Shown one piece after another: positions 57,034 to 64,000 of a DNA stretch of 64,000 nt. The notes beneath the pieces are model-generated. The model saw nothing but the letters and a program-made list of their open reading frames with translations, had not been told where the DNA came from and did no database searches. The DNA is from Prosthecobacter sp. GTDB taxonomy: Bacteria > Verrucomicrobiota > Verrucomicrobiia > Verrucomicrobiales > Verrucomicrobiaceae. Positions within the stretch are counted from its first letter, which is position 1. Every line of letters starts with the position of its first letter. Both the position numbers and the translations under genes were made by a program. The stretch is taken from positions 1-64,000 of the forward strand of contig JAIPJY010000008.1 of assembly GCA_021733925.1 (NCBI GenBank). The letters are read 5' to 3'.

Positions 57034-58479
57034 ATGACCTTCACCCTCGAGTCCTTCCACTTCCACGTGCTGCCCATGCACACGCGCTTTCCGTTCAAGT
57101 ACGGCATCGCCAGCATGAATGCGCTGCCGCACCTCTTCGTCACGGTGAATCTGGTCGTGGATGGCAAGGCCGTGAGCGGACTCGCCAGCGAAGGCCTGCC
57201 GCCCAAGTGGTTCACGAAGAATCCGGACACGCCCTTTGAGCTCGATCTCGCGGAGATGATCGCCGTGATTCAAAACGCCTCGCGCATCGCCCGACTCGCC
57301 GCAGAAAAGCCCACCGGCTTCTTCGCCTGGTGGCAGAACCTCTACGCCGAACAAAGCAACTGGGCGAAGGTCAAAGAGGTCCCCTCCCTCCTCGCCAATC
57401 TGGGCGTGAGCCTGATCGAGCGCTCCGTGCTCGCCGGCCTGTGCAAAGCACTGGGCCAGCCCCTGCACGCCGTGCTGCGCTCCGACGTGCTCGGCATTGA
57501 CCTCGGTGCTGTGCGCGAAGAACTGCGCGGCATGCGCGTGGCCGATGTCATCGCACCCACCCCCTTGTCACACGTCCATGCACGCCACACCATCGGACTT
57601 GGCGATCCGCTCAGCGCCGCCGATGGCACGCTGGACGACGGCCTGCCATACACGCTGGAAGAAAACATCCGCGCCTACGGCCTGCGCTATTTCAAAATCA
57701 AAGTCTGCGGCAAATCGGAAACCGACCTGCCACGCCTGCGCGAAATCACCCGCATCATCACTGCCAACTGCCCCTCCGGCTTCCACGCCACGCTCGATGG
57801 CAACGAGCAGTTCTACGACCTCGCCTCCTTCCGCGAATTCTACGCCACGCTCAGCGCCGATGCCGCGCTGGCACCGCTCTTCCAAAACCTGCTCCTGATC
57901 GAGCAGCCCCTGCACCGCTCTCAGGCTCTCAACGACGACGTCGCTGCCACGCTCAGCGCATGGACCGAAGGCCCCGGCATGATCATTGATGAAAGCGACG
58001 GCTCACTTGCCGATCTCCCGCGTGCCCTCGACCTCGGTTATCGCGGCACCAGTCACAAGAACTGCAAAGGCATCGTCAAAGGCCTCGCCAACTCTGCCCT
58101 GCTCAAGAAGCGCAGCCCGGTCATTCGCGGCGGCCCCATCCTCAGCGGCGAAGACCTCGCCAACGTCGGCCCAGTGTCCCTGCTCCAAGACCTCAGCGTC
58201 ATGGCCCTGCTCGGCGTCACCCACGTCGAGCGCAACGGCCACCACTACTTCCGCGGCCTCAGCGTGCACTCACAGTCCACACAAGACGCCATGCTCACCA
58301 CGCACGCCGGATTGTACCACCGCCACCCCCAAGGCTTCGCGACTCTGCACATCGAAAACGGCTCACTCAATCTTGAAACTGTGAATGCCGCCCCCTTCGG
58401 CTGCGGCATCACTCTGGACGTTTCGCAGTTTGAGCCTCTGAATGCATGGATCAAACGAGGTGGGATGGGGGAACTGTAA
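57034..58479 (+). CDS. Enolase-superfamily (MR/MLE-type) enzyme
   Basis: The 481-residue protein has an enolase-superfamily barrel. The likely catalytic Lys pair is in FKIKVCG, and metal ligands lie in LDGNEQF (Asp), LLIEQPL (Glu) and IIDESDG (Asp/Glu), with a further SHKNCKG motif as the opposite base. The N-terminal capping domain begins LESFHFHVLPMHTRFPFKYGIA. Members abstract an alpha-proton from carboxylates (racemases, epimerases, dehydratases, cycloisomerases); the substrate is not evident. It is longer than typical MR/MLE proteins (about 370). The 3' end exists in a second copy after the AbrB/VapC cassette. Confidence 0.85.
   Translation: MTFTLESFHFHVLPMHTRFPFKYGIASMNALPHLFVTVNLVVDGKAVSGLASEGLPPKWFTKNPDTPFELDLAEMIAVIQNASRIARLAAEKPTGFFAWWQNLYAEQSNWAKVKEVPSLLANLGVSLIERSVLAGLCKALGQPLHAVLRSDVLGIDLGAVREELRGMRVADVIAPTPLSHVHARHTIGLGDPLSAADGTLDDGLPYTLEENIRAYGLRYFKIKVCGKSETDLPRLREITRIITANCPSGFHATLDGNEQFYDLASFREFYATLSADAALAPLFQNLLLIEQPLHRSQALNDDVAATLSAWTEGPGMIIDESDGSLADLPRALDLGYRGTSHKNCKGIVKGLANSALLKKRSPVIRGGPILSGEDLANVGPVSLLQDLSVMALLGVTHVERNGHHYFRGLSVHSQSTQDAMLTTHAGLYHRHPQGFATLHIENGSLNLETVNAAPFGCGITLDVSQFEPLNAWIKRGGMGEL
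58426..58471 (+). repeat. Direct repeat, left copy (3' end of enolase-superfamily gene)
   Basis: This segment encodes the enolase-superfamily C-terminus FEPLNAWIKRGGMG. It recurs, diverged, at 59193-59237. The core TGGATCAAACGAGGTG (G or A) GATGGGGG (58447-58471 versus 59213-59237) matches at 24 of 25 positions. Confidence 0.7.
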
Positions 58480-58500
58480 ATGAATGGGAATTGACGAAAT

Positions 58501-58524
58501 CAAGGAATTCAGCAAGATTCCTTG
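58501..58524 (+). promoter_or_regulatory. Palindrome upstream of the AbrB gene, candidate operator
   Basis: CAAGGAAT-TCAGCAAG-ATTCCTTG is a perfect 8-bp inverted repeat ending 1 bp before the ATG at 58526. Its position fits an autoregulatory site of an AbrB-type antitoxin. Confidence 0.5.
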
Positions 58525-58525
58525 C

Positions 58526-58792
58526 ATGACTTATTCTTCTACTCTGACCTCCAAAAACCAAACGACCCTGCCCAAGCCCATCGCCGCGCTCCTGGGCGCC
58601 AAGCCCTCCTCGATCCTTGCTTACGAAGTGCTTGAAGACGGAAAGGTTCTGCTAACTGCCAAATCAGCAACCTTCCAGGATATTGCCGATACATTTCCAA
58701 AGAAAAAGCCGATCAAGCCGGTCAGTATCGAGGACATGAAAAAAGCTGTGCTTCAAGGTGCCGTCCAACGTTTCAAGAAGGCGGTGAAATGA
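58526..58792 (+). CDS. AbrB/SpoVT-type antitoxin
   Basis: This 88-residue protein begins MTYSSTLTSKNQTTLPKPIA, an AbrB/SpoVT swapped-hairpin DNA-binding domain (LTSKNQTTLPKPI-LGAKPSS-ILAYEVLEDGKVLL), with a C-terminal tail that should bind the toxin (KPVSIEDMKKAVLQGAVQRF). The start at 58526 is chosen because the domain begins there; 14 extra upstream codons overlap the palindrome. It overlaps the PIN toxin by 4 bp (ATGA), the classical arrangement. Confidence 0.9.
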   Translation: MTYSSTLTSKNQTTLPKPIAALLGAKPSSILAYEVLEDGKVLLTAKSATFQDIADTFPKKKPIKPVSIEDMKKAVLQGAVQRFKKAVK

Positions 58793-59181
58793 CAGGCATC
58801 GACACCAACGTGCTCGTGCGCTATCTCGCGCAGGATGACGAGGCCCAACTTCGGGCCGTACGAACCCTGCTGCTGAAGAAGGGGGCGACGTTCATTGTTC
58901 CTGATCTCGTGCTCGTTGAAGCTGACTGGGTGCTTAGCACACTCTATCAATGGACGGCAGAAGAAATCGCCGAGGCATTTGGCCGGCTCCTGAACGTTCA
59001 CAATCTGGTCTTCGAGGATGAGGGCAGAATTCGTGGGGCCTTGCGTGCACTACGCCAAGGCGCAGATTTGTCCGACGAACTGATCGTTGATCGTTGTCGC
59101 CAGATGGGATGCAAAACGGTGGCGACCTTTGACAAGGGCATCACGAAGCATCATCCAGGATTTGCCGTGATTCCCAAATAA
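58789..59181 (+). CDS. PIN-domain ribonuclease toxin (VapC-like)
   Basis: This 130-residue PIN-domain protein has the acidic active-site residues Asp5 (MTGIDTNVLVRYL), Glu44 (LVEADWVL), Asp96 (LSDELI) and Asp115 (VATFDKG). It should be an RNA endonuclease held by the AbrB-type antitoxin encoded upstream. It starts inside the antitoxin's stop (ATGA) and ends at TAA 59179-59181, immediately before the second copy of the enolase-superfamily 3' end. Host RNA targets are unknown. Confidence 0.9.
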   Translation: MTGIDTNVLVRYLAQDDEAQLRAVRTLLLKKGATFIVPDLVLVEADWVLSTLYQWTAEEIAEAFGRLLNVHNLVFEDEGRIRGALRALRQGADLSDELIVDRCRQMGCKTVATFDKGITKHHPGFAVIPK

Positions 59182-59237
59182 CTCTGAAGTCCCAGTTCGA
59201 CCCGCTGAAGCCTGGATCAAACGAGGTGAGATGGGGG
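59182..59237 (+). repeat. Second, diverged copy of the enolase-superfamily 3' end
   Basis: Read from 59181, ACT CTG AAG TCC CAG TTC GAC CCG CTG AAG codes TLKSQFDPLK, homologous to TLDVSQFEPLN of the upstream gene. A frameshift then follows in CCTGGATCAAACGAGG. Synonymous and conservative differences indicate a related but not identical parental gene end. Confidence 0.6.
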
Positions 59238-59238
59238 G

Positions 59239-60105
59239 CTATAGATCGGTATCAGGAGCCACTGGCTCCTTGGTGGGAGCATTCGCAAAGACAAACCGGT
59301 GAATCCCCGCCAGATCAGGCGCGGTGCTCGAATTCAAATAACCCAGCTCCGTACAACGCTCAGCCACAGGCACACCTTGGTCGTGGCCGACCTCAAGAGC
59401 AATGAGCGCCCCTGAGTTGAGATGCGGCAGCGCATCAGTCAAAAACCGCTCCACGATGCGAAGTCCATCAGGCCCACCATCCAGAGCAAGGATGGGATCG
59501 CGTTTCACTTCAGCGCTAAGGGTCGGGATCTCGGCGCTGGGGATGTAGGGAAGGTTGGCGACGATGACGTCGAAGCTGCCGGTGATCTTTTCGAAGAGGT
59601 CGCTGCGCAGAAGTTTGACGTTGGCGCTGAGGCGCGAGGCATTGAGACGGGCGAGGTCGAGAGCGTCTTCGCTGATGTCGGCGAGGATGACTTCGCTAAG
59701 CGGCCAGGCTTTCGCGAGGCTGAGGCCGATGCAGCCGGAACCGGTGGCCATGTCGAGCACGCGTGCAGGTGCGGTGGCGCATTTTTTGAGCACGAGTTCC
59801 ACGAGCGTTTCCGTTTCCGGCCGCGGGATGAGGGCGCGGTGGTCACTCACAAATTCGTGGCCGCAGAATTCGACGGTGCCGAGCAGATGCTGCAGCGGCT
59901 CCCCTTCCCCGCGACGTTTAAGCAGCTCGCGCAGGTTCACAAGATCCTCCTCAGGCACGGTCTCATTGAAGCGCAGGTAGAGATCAAGCCGACGACACCC
60001 CAGGACGTGCGCAAGAAGATGCTCCATGTTCAGCCGGGCTTCGTCGATCTTGCGTTTCTCCAGATAGGCGGTGCCAGAGCTGACGATTTCGAGGATGAGC
60101 TTCAT
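59239..60105 (-). CDS. prmC: Peptide chain release factor glutamine methyltransferase PrmC
   Basis: This 288-residue SAM-dependent enzyme methylates the Gln of GGQ in RF1 and RF2. The N-terminal domain begins MKLILEIVSSGTAYLEKRKID. The catalytic domain has RVLDMATGSGCIGLSLAKAWP and the glutamine-binding motif NLPYIP (NPPY in many homologues). Ile/Val-rich strands follow (LIALEVGHDQG). The start 60105 is chosen by homology; the frame extends into a repeat. It sits 76 bp after a cyclo-ligase gene, with an AATGACGAATG repeat between. Confidence 0.93.
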   Translation of the reverse strand: MKLILEIVSSGTAYLEKRKIDEARLNMEHLLAHVLGCRRLDLYLRFNETVPEEDLVNLRELLKRRGEGEPLQHLLGTVEFCGHEFVSDHRALIPRPETETLVELVLKKCATAPARVLDMATGSGCIGLSLAKAWPLSEVILADISEDALDLARLNASRLSANVKLLRSDLFEKITGSFDVIVANLPYIPSAEIPTLSAEVKRDPILALDGGPDGLRIVERFLTDALPHLNSGALIALEVGHDQGVPVAERCTELGYLNSSTAPDLAGIHRFVFANAPTKEPVAPDTDL

Positions 60106-60109
60106 GAGG

Positions 60110-60151
60110 GAGAAATGACGAATGCCGAATGTGGAATGACGAATGGCGGAA
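60110..60151. repeat. AATGACG-type motif cluster
   Basis: AAATGACGAATGCCGAATGT, GGAATGACGAATGGCGGA is a short member of the repeat family also seen at 16498-16629 and 17112-17280. It lies between the prmC start and the cyclo-ligase stop. Confidence 0.5.
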
Positions 60152-60181
60152 ACCAGCGTCACTCAACTGATCATCACTCAT

Positions 60182-60757
60182 TCAAGATGCGGACGATTGG
60201 ATCAAGCCGGATTCCGTGATGATTTGATGGATGTGCTCATCGTGAAATTCGACGGTGATGTGATCCACGATCTGGACATCGAAAGCGACTGCGATGCGCT
60301 GGGCCCGGCACTCTGGCTGCGCCAGCAGGCGGTCGTAATAGCCGCCGCCGCGACCGAGGCGTTTGCCATCGTGCGTGAAGGCAAGGCCGGGAACGAGGAT
60401 GATGTCGAGCGCGGCGATGTCGATGTGTGGACATTGAGGATTCGGCTCCCAAACATTCATCTGGCCACGATGCAGATCCTCCATGGAGCGCACCTGCCTC
60501 GGCTGAAGCGCCTGATGTTCGATTTGGAAGAAGCAGGTGCGGACTCCTTGTGCGTGCAGGGCAGGCAGCAGATGCGTCACGAGATCGGGCTCATTTTTCA
60601 AACCACCAAAGAGGGCGACGGTGACACCCGCAGGCCACGTGGCGGCAAGGTGCTTGAGGTGGGTGGCAATGTGCACACTGGCGGCACTGCGCGTGGCTTC
60701 ATCTATGGCACGCAGGCGTTCCCGCATGGCCTGGCGCAGCGTGGGTTTGTCGTGCAT
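60182..60757 (-). CDS. 5-formyltetrahydrofolate cyclo-ligase
   Basis: This 191-residue enzyme converts 5-formyl-THF to methenyl-THF using ATP. Conserved motifs are LRQAMRERLRAID near the N-terminus, GVTVALFGGLKNEPD and the signature LVPGLAFTHDGKRLGRGGGYYDRLL. The start MHDKPTLRQAMRERL at 60757 fits the family; a longer frame overlaps the downstream E2 gene. It may be co-transcribed with the E2 gene, whose stop lies 37 bp upstream of its ATG. Confidence 0.9.
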   Translation of the reverse strand: MHDKPTLRQAMRERLRAIDEATRSAASVHIATHLKHLAATWPAGVTVALFGGLKNEPDLVTHLLPALHAQGVRTCFFQIEHQALQPRQVRSMEDLHRGQMNVWEPNPQCPHIDIAALDIILVPGLAFTHDGKRLGRGGGYYDRLLAQPECRAQRIAVAFDVQIVDHITVEFHDEHIHQIITESGLIQSSAS

Positions 60758-60794
60758 GCCTTCGATGAAGCGGACAGGAGTGTCCGCGCTCCCT

Positions 60795-62033
60795 TCAGAG
60801 CAATTCGGGTTTTTGCAGCAGTTCGGCCACGCGTTTGAGCAGGCGGCCGGCTCCGCCACCATCGAGCACGCGGTGGTCAAAGCTGAGCGTCAGCTCGGCT
60901 TCGGTGACAGGGATGAACATGTTCACTTCGTCGCTCCAATGCGGGACTTTGCTGCCGGCACCGAGGCCAAGAACCAGATTCTGCTCGGGCAGCGGAATGG
61001 GTGTGGCCCAGACGATGCCGAAGGTGCCGAAATTGGTCACGGTGGCGATGCCGGGACGTTTGACGTCGTTCGGAAGGCGGCGCGCACGGGCTTGCTCCAC
61101 GAGCTTGTTGTAGGTGGGCACCAGTTTGACGAGCGGGGTCTTCTCCACTTCGCGCAGCGTGGGCACCATGACGCCGTCATCGACTTCCACAGCGAAGCCG
61201 ATGTCGATGGCCAGCGGATGCACGATGCGATTGCCCACCAAGCGTCCGGCAAAGGCGGTGTTCTCAGCGAGCGCCAAAGCAAGCGCACGAATGACGTAAA
61301 GCGCGGGGCCGGGCTTGGGGTTCGTCTTTTTGCGATGCGCGAGCATGGCATCCAGCATGATGGGACTGCCCACGGTGGCCAGCGGCCGCGTCCAGCTGCG
61401 GCGCATGGAATCCGCCACGGCGATGCGCATCGGCGATGCAGGCGTCATGCGGTGCTGCTCCAGCGCACGCAGGAAGGCTTCGAAATCTTCAACGGTGACC
61501 CGACCACCTGCGCCTGTGCCGGGAACACCCGCAAGGTCAGAGGCGTTCAGGCCCAGCTCCAGCATGCGGGCACGCATGCGCGGGGAGATGTAGCTCGCGC
61601 CAGTGGCACCGGCAGGCACCGGCAGGCCGCCGACCACGGGCTCAACGGTGGGCTGCCGGGTGGAAATGACGTCGTTGTCGCTGATCTTGAAGTGCAGGTT
61701 TTCGACTTCCTCGGCGCCAGTGCGGGCAGCACTCGGGGCAGAGCTCGCAGGCTTGGGTTCATCCACAAGACCAATCGACTGGGCATTTTCCAGGGTGATC
61801 TCAAAAGCAGCAAGCGTGGAGCCGACGGCATAGCTGGTCTGCGTGGTGGCCAAGATCTGCCCAATGGTACCGGCACACGGTGCGGTGACGGCCATGGTGG
61901 CCTTGTTTGTCTCGACTTCAAAGAGATCGCAGCCAGCTTCGACTGCACGACCGGGCTCGACCAAAATACGAATGATGGTGGCTTCGGCGATGGATTCGCC
62001 AAGCTGGGGCATCAAGATGGGAATGGTGCGCAT
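60795..62033 (-). CDS. 2-oxoacid dehydrogenase E2 (dihydrolipoamide acyltransferase)
   Basis: The 412-residue E2 protein has one N-terminal lipoyl domain with the lipoylated Lys44 in EVETNKATM (usually ETDKA). Next is a linker and a peripheral subunit-binding domain (YISPRMRARMLELGLNASDLAGVPGTGAGGRVTVEDFEAFL). The catalytic domain has FAVEVDDGVMVPTLREV and the active-site motif SFDHRVLDGGGAGRLL. It transfers the acyl group from lipoamide to CoA. It lies 30 bp after the E1-beta gene. The substrate (pyruvate, acetoin or branched-chain 2-oxoacids) is not certain. No E3 gene is seen in the window. Confidence 0.92.
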   Translation of the reverse strand: MRTIPILMPQLGESIAEATIIRILVEPGRAVEAGCDLFEVETNKATMAVTAPCAGTIGQILATTQTSYAVGSTLAAFEITLENAQSIGLVDEPKPASSAPSAARTGAEEVENLHFKISDNDVISTRQPTVEPVVGGLPVPAGATGASYISPRMRARMLELGLNASDLAGVPGTGAGGRVTVEDFEAFLRALEQHRMTPASPMRIAVADSMRRSWTRPLATVGSPIMLDAMLAHRKKTNPKPGPALYVIRALALALAENTAFAGRLVGNRIVHPLAIDIGFAVEVDDGVMVPTLREVEKTPLVKLVPTYNKLVEQARARRLPNDVKRPGIATVTNFGTFGIVWATPIPLPEQNLVLGLGAGSKVPHWSDEVNMFIPVTEAELTLSFDHRVLDGGGAGRLLKRVAELLQKPELL

Positions 62034-62063
62034 GAATTGGATGCTAAAACGGGAATGCAGAGT

Positions 62064-63029
62064 TTAATTACGCAGCAGACGACGGAGTGCTGCAGCGATG
62101 GTGGAGGTGGTGGGCCGATGCGACTTCCAGAGATTCGGATGGTAAGGGATCGGCGTGTCCTTGGAGTTCAGCCGCATTGGCGGGGCATCCAGCAAATGGA
62201 AGCCATCCGTGGTGACGCGGGCGATAATTTCCGCCGTGACCCCGCCCCAGGGGAAGGCCTCGCCGAGGGCGAGCAAACGCCCCGTACGCGCGACGGAGGC
62301 AAGGATGGTGTCCGTGTCCATGGGCTTCACGGAGCGAAGATCGACGACTTCGATCTGATAACCATCGAGCTGGAGTTCCTCTGCGGCACGCAGGGCCTCA
62401 TGCACCATGGCGCTGTACGTCACGATGGTGGCGTGGCGCCCCGGGCGTGCGATACGCGCCTTGCCAATGGGCAGCTCGCGGTCGCCGATCTGGTCGGCTT
62501 TGAGATGGTAGTAGAGGAACTTGTGCTCGCAGAAAATGACGGGATCATTCAGCTTCACGCTGTCCAGCAGCATCCAGTACGCATCCTCCACGGTGGCGGG
62601 GGTCACGATGACCAGGCCGGGATAGTGCGCGTAGATGGCCTCCATCGACTGGCTGTGAAACGGGCCGCTGCCAGCCGTGCCGCCGGAGGGCAGGCGGATG
62701 GTGATGGGGCACGGCACATTCGTGCGCCAGTACAGTGTGGCCGCCTGATTGACGATCTGATTGAACCCGATGGAGGAAAAATCAGCGAACTGCATCTCAA
62801 TGATGGGTCGCGCGCCCTCCACCGCAGCACCAATGGCCATGCCGACCATAGCGTCCTCGCTGATGGGGGCATCGAAAACGCGATTGGGAAACTCCTTGCT
62901 GAGGTTCTTCGTGGCTTTGAACGCGCCGCCAAAGGTGGCGATGTCCTGGCCGTAGAGGAACACAGATGGGTCTTCGCGTAGGGCCTCGTACTGAGCCTCC
63001 CGAATGGCTTCGAGATAGGTGATGCTCAT
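62064..63029 (-). CDS. 2-oxoacid dehydrogenase E1 component, beta subunit
   Basis: This 321-residue beta subunit pairs with the alpha subunit encoded just upstream. It has MSITYLEAIREAQYEALREDPSVFLYGQD, the pyrimidine-binding stretch VFDAPISEDAMVGMAIGAAVEGARPIIEMQFADF, VIVTPATVEDAYWMLL and the C-terminal transketolase fold (EVVDLRSVKPMDTDTILASV, GEAFPWGGVTAEIIA). It overlaps the alpha gene by 4 bp (ATGA), a translationally coupled pair. Confidence 0.92.
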   Translation of the reverse strand: MSITYLEAIREAQYEALREDPSVFLYGQDIATFGGAFKATKNLSKEFPNRVFDAPISEDAMVGMAIGAAVEGARPIIEMQFADFSSIGFNQIVNQAATLYWRTNVPCPITIRLPSGGTAGSGPFHSQSMEAIYAHYPGLVIVTPATVEDAYWMLLDSVKLNDPVIFCEHKFLYYHLKADQIGDRELPIGKARIARPGRHATIVTYSAMVHEALRAAEELQLDGYQIEVVDLRSVKPMDTDTILASVARTGRLLALGEAFPWGGVTAEIIARVTTDGFHLLDAPPMRLNSKDTPIPYHPNLWKSHRPTTSTIAAALRRLLRN

Positions 63030-64000
63030 GCCTCGTGCTGTCCCTCCACCAGCTCAGCACAGGACAGGGCCTGCCAGTTTTCTTTAAAGGGATCAGGTGC
63101 GGGTTCTTTGGACACTTTGGAAACGGTTTGATCGACGTTGCGGCGCACCTCTTCGTTGAGTTCACGCAGTTCGGCGGAGGAAAGCCAGCCGTGATCACGG
63201 GCGAAATCTTCGGCCACCTGGAGGCAGTCCCGCGCTGAGGGGTCCTGCCGCTTGGTATCAGGAATGTAGGAGGCGTCATCGTGCTCGCCATGCCCGGCCA
63301 GCCGCAGCAGCGTGCCCACGATCATCTGCGGACCACTGCCTGCGCGCGCTTTGGCGGCCGCCATTCGGAAGGCCTTCAGGCAGGAGGCTAGATCCGTGGC
63401 ATCCACCGTCATGCCTTCGATGCCGTAGCCCGCAGCGCGATCCACCAGATTCTCACAGGCATACTGGCGGGTGTTCGGCGTGGAGTAGGCGTATTGATTG
63501 TTCGCGATGCTCACGATGATGGGCAGCTTTTCCACCGCCGCCATGTTCAGGCCTTCATGAAAGGCTCCGGTGGATGTACCGCCATCACCAATGCTGGTGG
63601 CACCAATACTGTCCGCCAAAGTGCCCGCCAGACGCCGGGCGAAGAGCCCGCCTGCCACCACCGAGAGCAGGCTGCCGAGGTGGCTGATCATGGCCATGTG
63701 TCCCTCTTTCGGACGCCCACGGTGAATATTGCCATCCCGGCCGCGCATGGGGCCTGTGACCGCCCCCAGATAGGTGCGCACCGTATCGATGATCGGCTCG
63801 CCAAAAGCTATACGGCCTGCCTGATCGCGGATCAGAGGGCCATAGATGTCCCTGCCCTTCCGCAACTGCACCCCTAGAGCGGCGCTGAAGGCCTCCTGGC
63901 CTTTCCCAAGATAAACCCCGCCGACGATACGCCCGCCCGCCCGATAGAGCGAACCAAGCTTCTCCTCCAACACCCGGGACAGCAACATGTGCTGGTAGGT
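63026..64000 (-). CDS. 2-oxoacid dehydrogenase E1 component, alpha subunit (partial at window edge)
   Basis: This is the alpha subunit of a thiamine-pyrophosphate-dependent dehydrogenase. It has GGRIVGGVYLGKGQEA at the N-terminus, then the TPP-binding motif SIGDGGTSTGAFHEGLNMAAVEKLPIIVSIANNQYA (GDG-x-NN pattern) and MTVDATDLASCLKAFRMA. The frame continues past the internal Met at 63988 as TYQH up to base 64000, so the true start is outside the window. It overlaps the beta subunit gene by 4 bp. The NNQYAYST stretch resembles acetoin- or pyruvate-type enzymes more than E. coli AceE. Confidence 0.9.
   Translation of the reverse strand, partial: TYQHMLLSRVLEEKLGSLYRAGGRIVGGVYLGKGQEAFSAALGVQLRKGRDIYGPLIRDQAGRIAFGEPIIDTVRTYLGAVTGPMRGRDGNIHRGRPKEGHMAMISHLGSLLSVVAGGLFARRLAGTLADSIGATSIGDGGTSTGAFHEGLNMAAVEKLPIIVSIANNQYAYSTPNTRQYACENLVDRAAGYGIEGMTVDATDLASCLKAFRMAAAKARAGSGPQMIVGTLLRLAGHGEHDDASYIPDTKRQDPSARDCLQVAEDFARDHGWLSSAELRELNEEVRRNVDQTVSKVSKEPAPDPFKENWQALSCAELVEGQHEA

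Noticed and set aside
60537-62981. An 814-residue plus-strand frame across the E2/E1-beta genes
   Set aside because: Antisense shadow of two well-supported minus-strand genes.

Overview
The window is GC-rich, densely coding chromosomal DNA from a bacterium. The gene set points to the Verrucomicrobiota, probably a Prosthecobacter- or Verrucomicrobium-like member of the Verrucomicrobiaceae. This is an inference from content: a planctomycete-type cytochrome fused to WD40 repeats, a ThuA-domain protein, a PQQ-type sugar dehydrogenase, a delta-60 repeat protein, an archaeal/eukaryotic-type ProRS, few clear Shine-Dalgarno sites, and intergenic gaps packed with short palindromic repeats. No 16S rRNA gene is present to settle it.

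Layout. 0-11 kb: secreted beta-propeller, proS, a toxin-antitoxin pair whose toxin is frameshifted, a sugar dehydrogenase, a 1210-residue cytochrome/WD40/coiled-coil protein, a GYF_2 membrane protein and metG. 11-27.5 kb: delta-60 repeat protein, carA, a 1.1-kb gene-free stretch, thyA, a GGQ ribosome-rescue factor between perfect inverted repeats, a zinc alcohol dehydrogenase, lspA, a secreted NlpC/P60-like protein behind an AT-rich promoter, ribF, ThuA, two CNNM/CBS membrane proteins, an ITP/XTP pyrophosphatase, an NAGPA-type lipoprotein and a CsbD-like protein. 27.9-41.4 kb, minus strand: the classical tRNA-Thr - tuf - tRNA-Trp - secE - nusG - rplK - rplA - rplJ - rplL - rpoB - rpoC cluster, with a strong promoter at its start and a hairpin-plus-T-run terminator at its end. 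41.5-46.3 kb: thioredoxin and VWA genes, then a repeat-rich accessory patch containing three small genes (ParS/MbcA-type domain, Imm35-like, and a 46-residue membrane peptide). 46.3-50.4 kb: miaA, aroB and a BatA-type VWA protein. 50.4-52.5 kb: an unknown low-GC gene between direct repeats, then a RAYT/IS200-like element with terminal inverted repeats. 52.7-64 kb: smc, an enolase-superfamily gene, an AbrB/VapC cassette, prmC, a 5-formyl-THF cyclo-ligase and the E2, E1-beta and E1-alpha genes of a 2-oxoacid dehydrogenase complex (E1-alpha runs off the window).

Most genes are housekeeping genes (translation, transcription, nucleotide and cofactor synthesis, chromosome segregation, central metabolism). 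The more unusual signals are: the AbrB/VapC cassette, which sits between two copies of the 3' end of the upstream enolase-superfamily gene; the array of degenerate 250-320-bp repeats at 43.5-45.8 kb; hairpins with a shared AGGA/TCCT loop; a RAYT with a degenerate HUH motif; a coding minisatellite giving ribosomal protein L10 a long Ala/Glu/Pro tail; and the cytochrome/WD40/coiled-coil giant.
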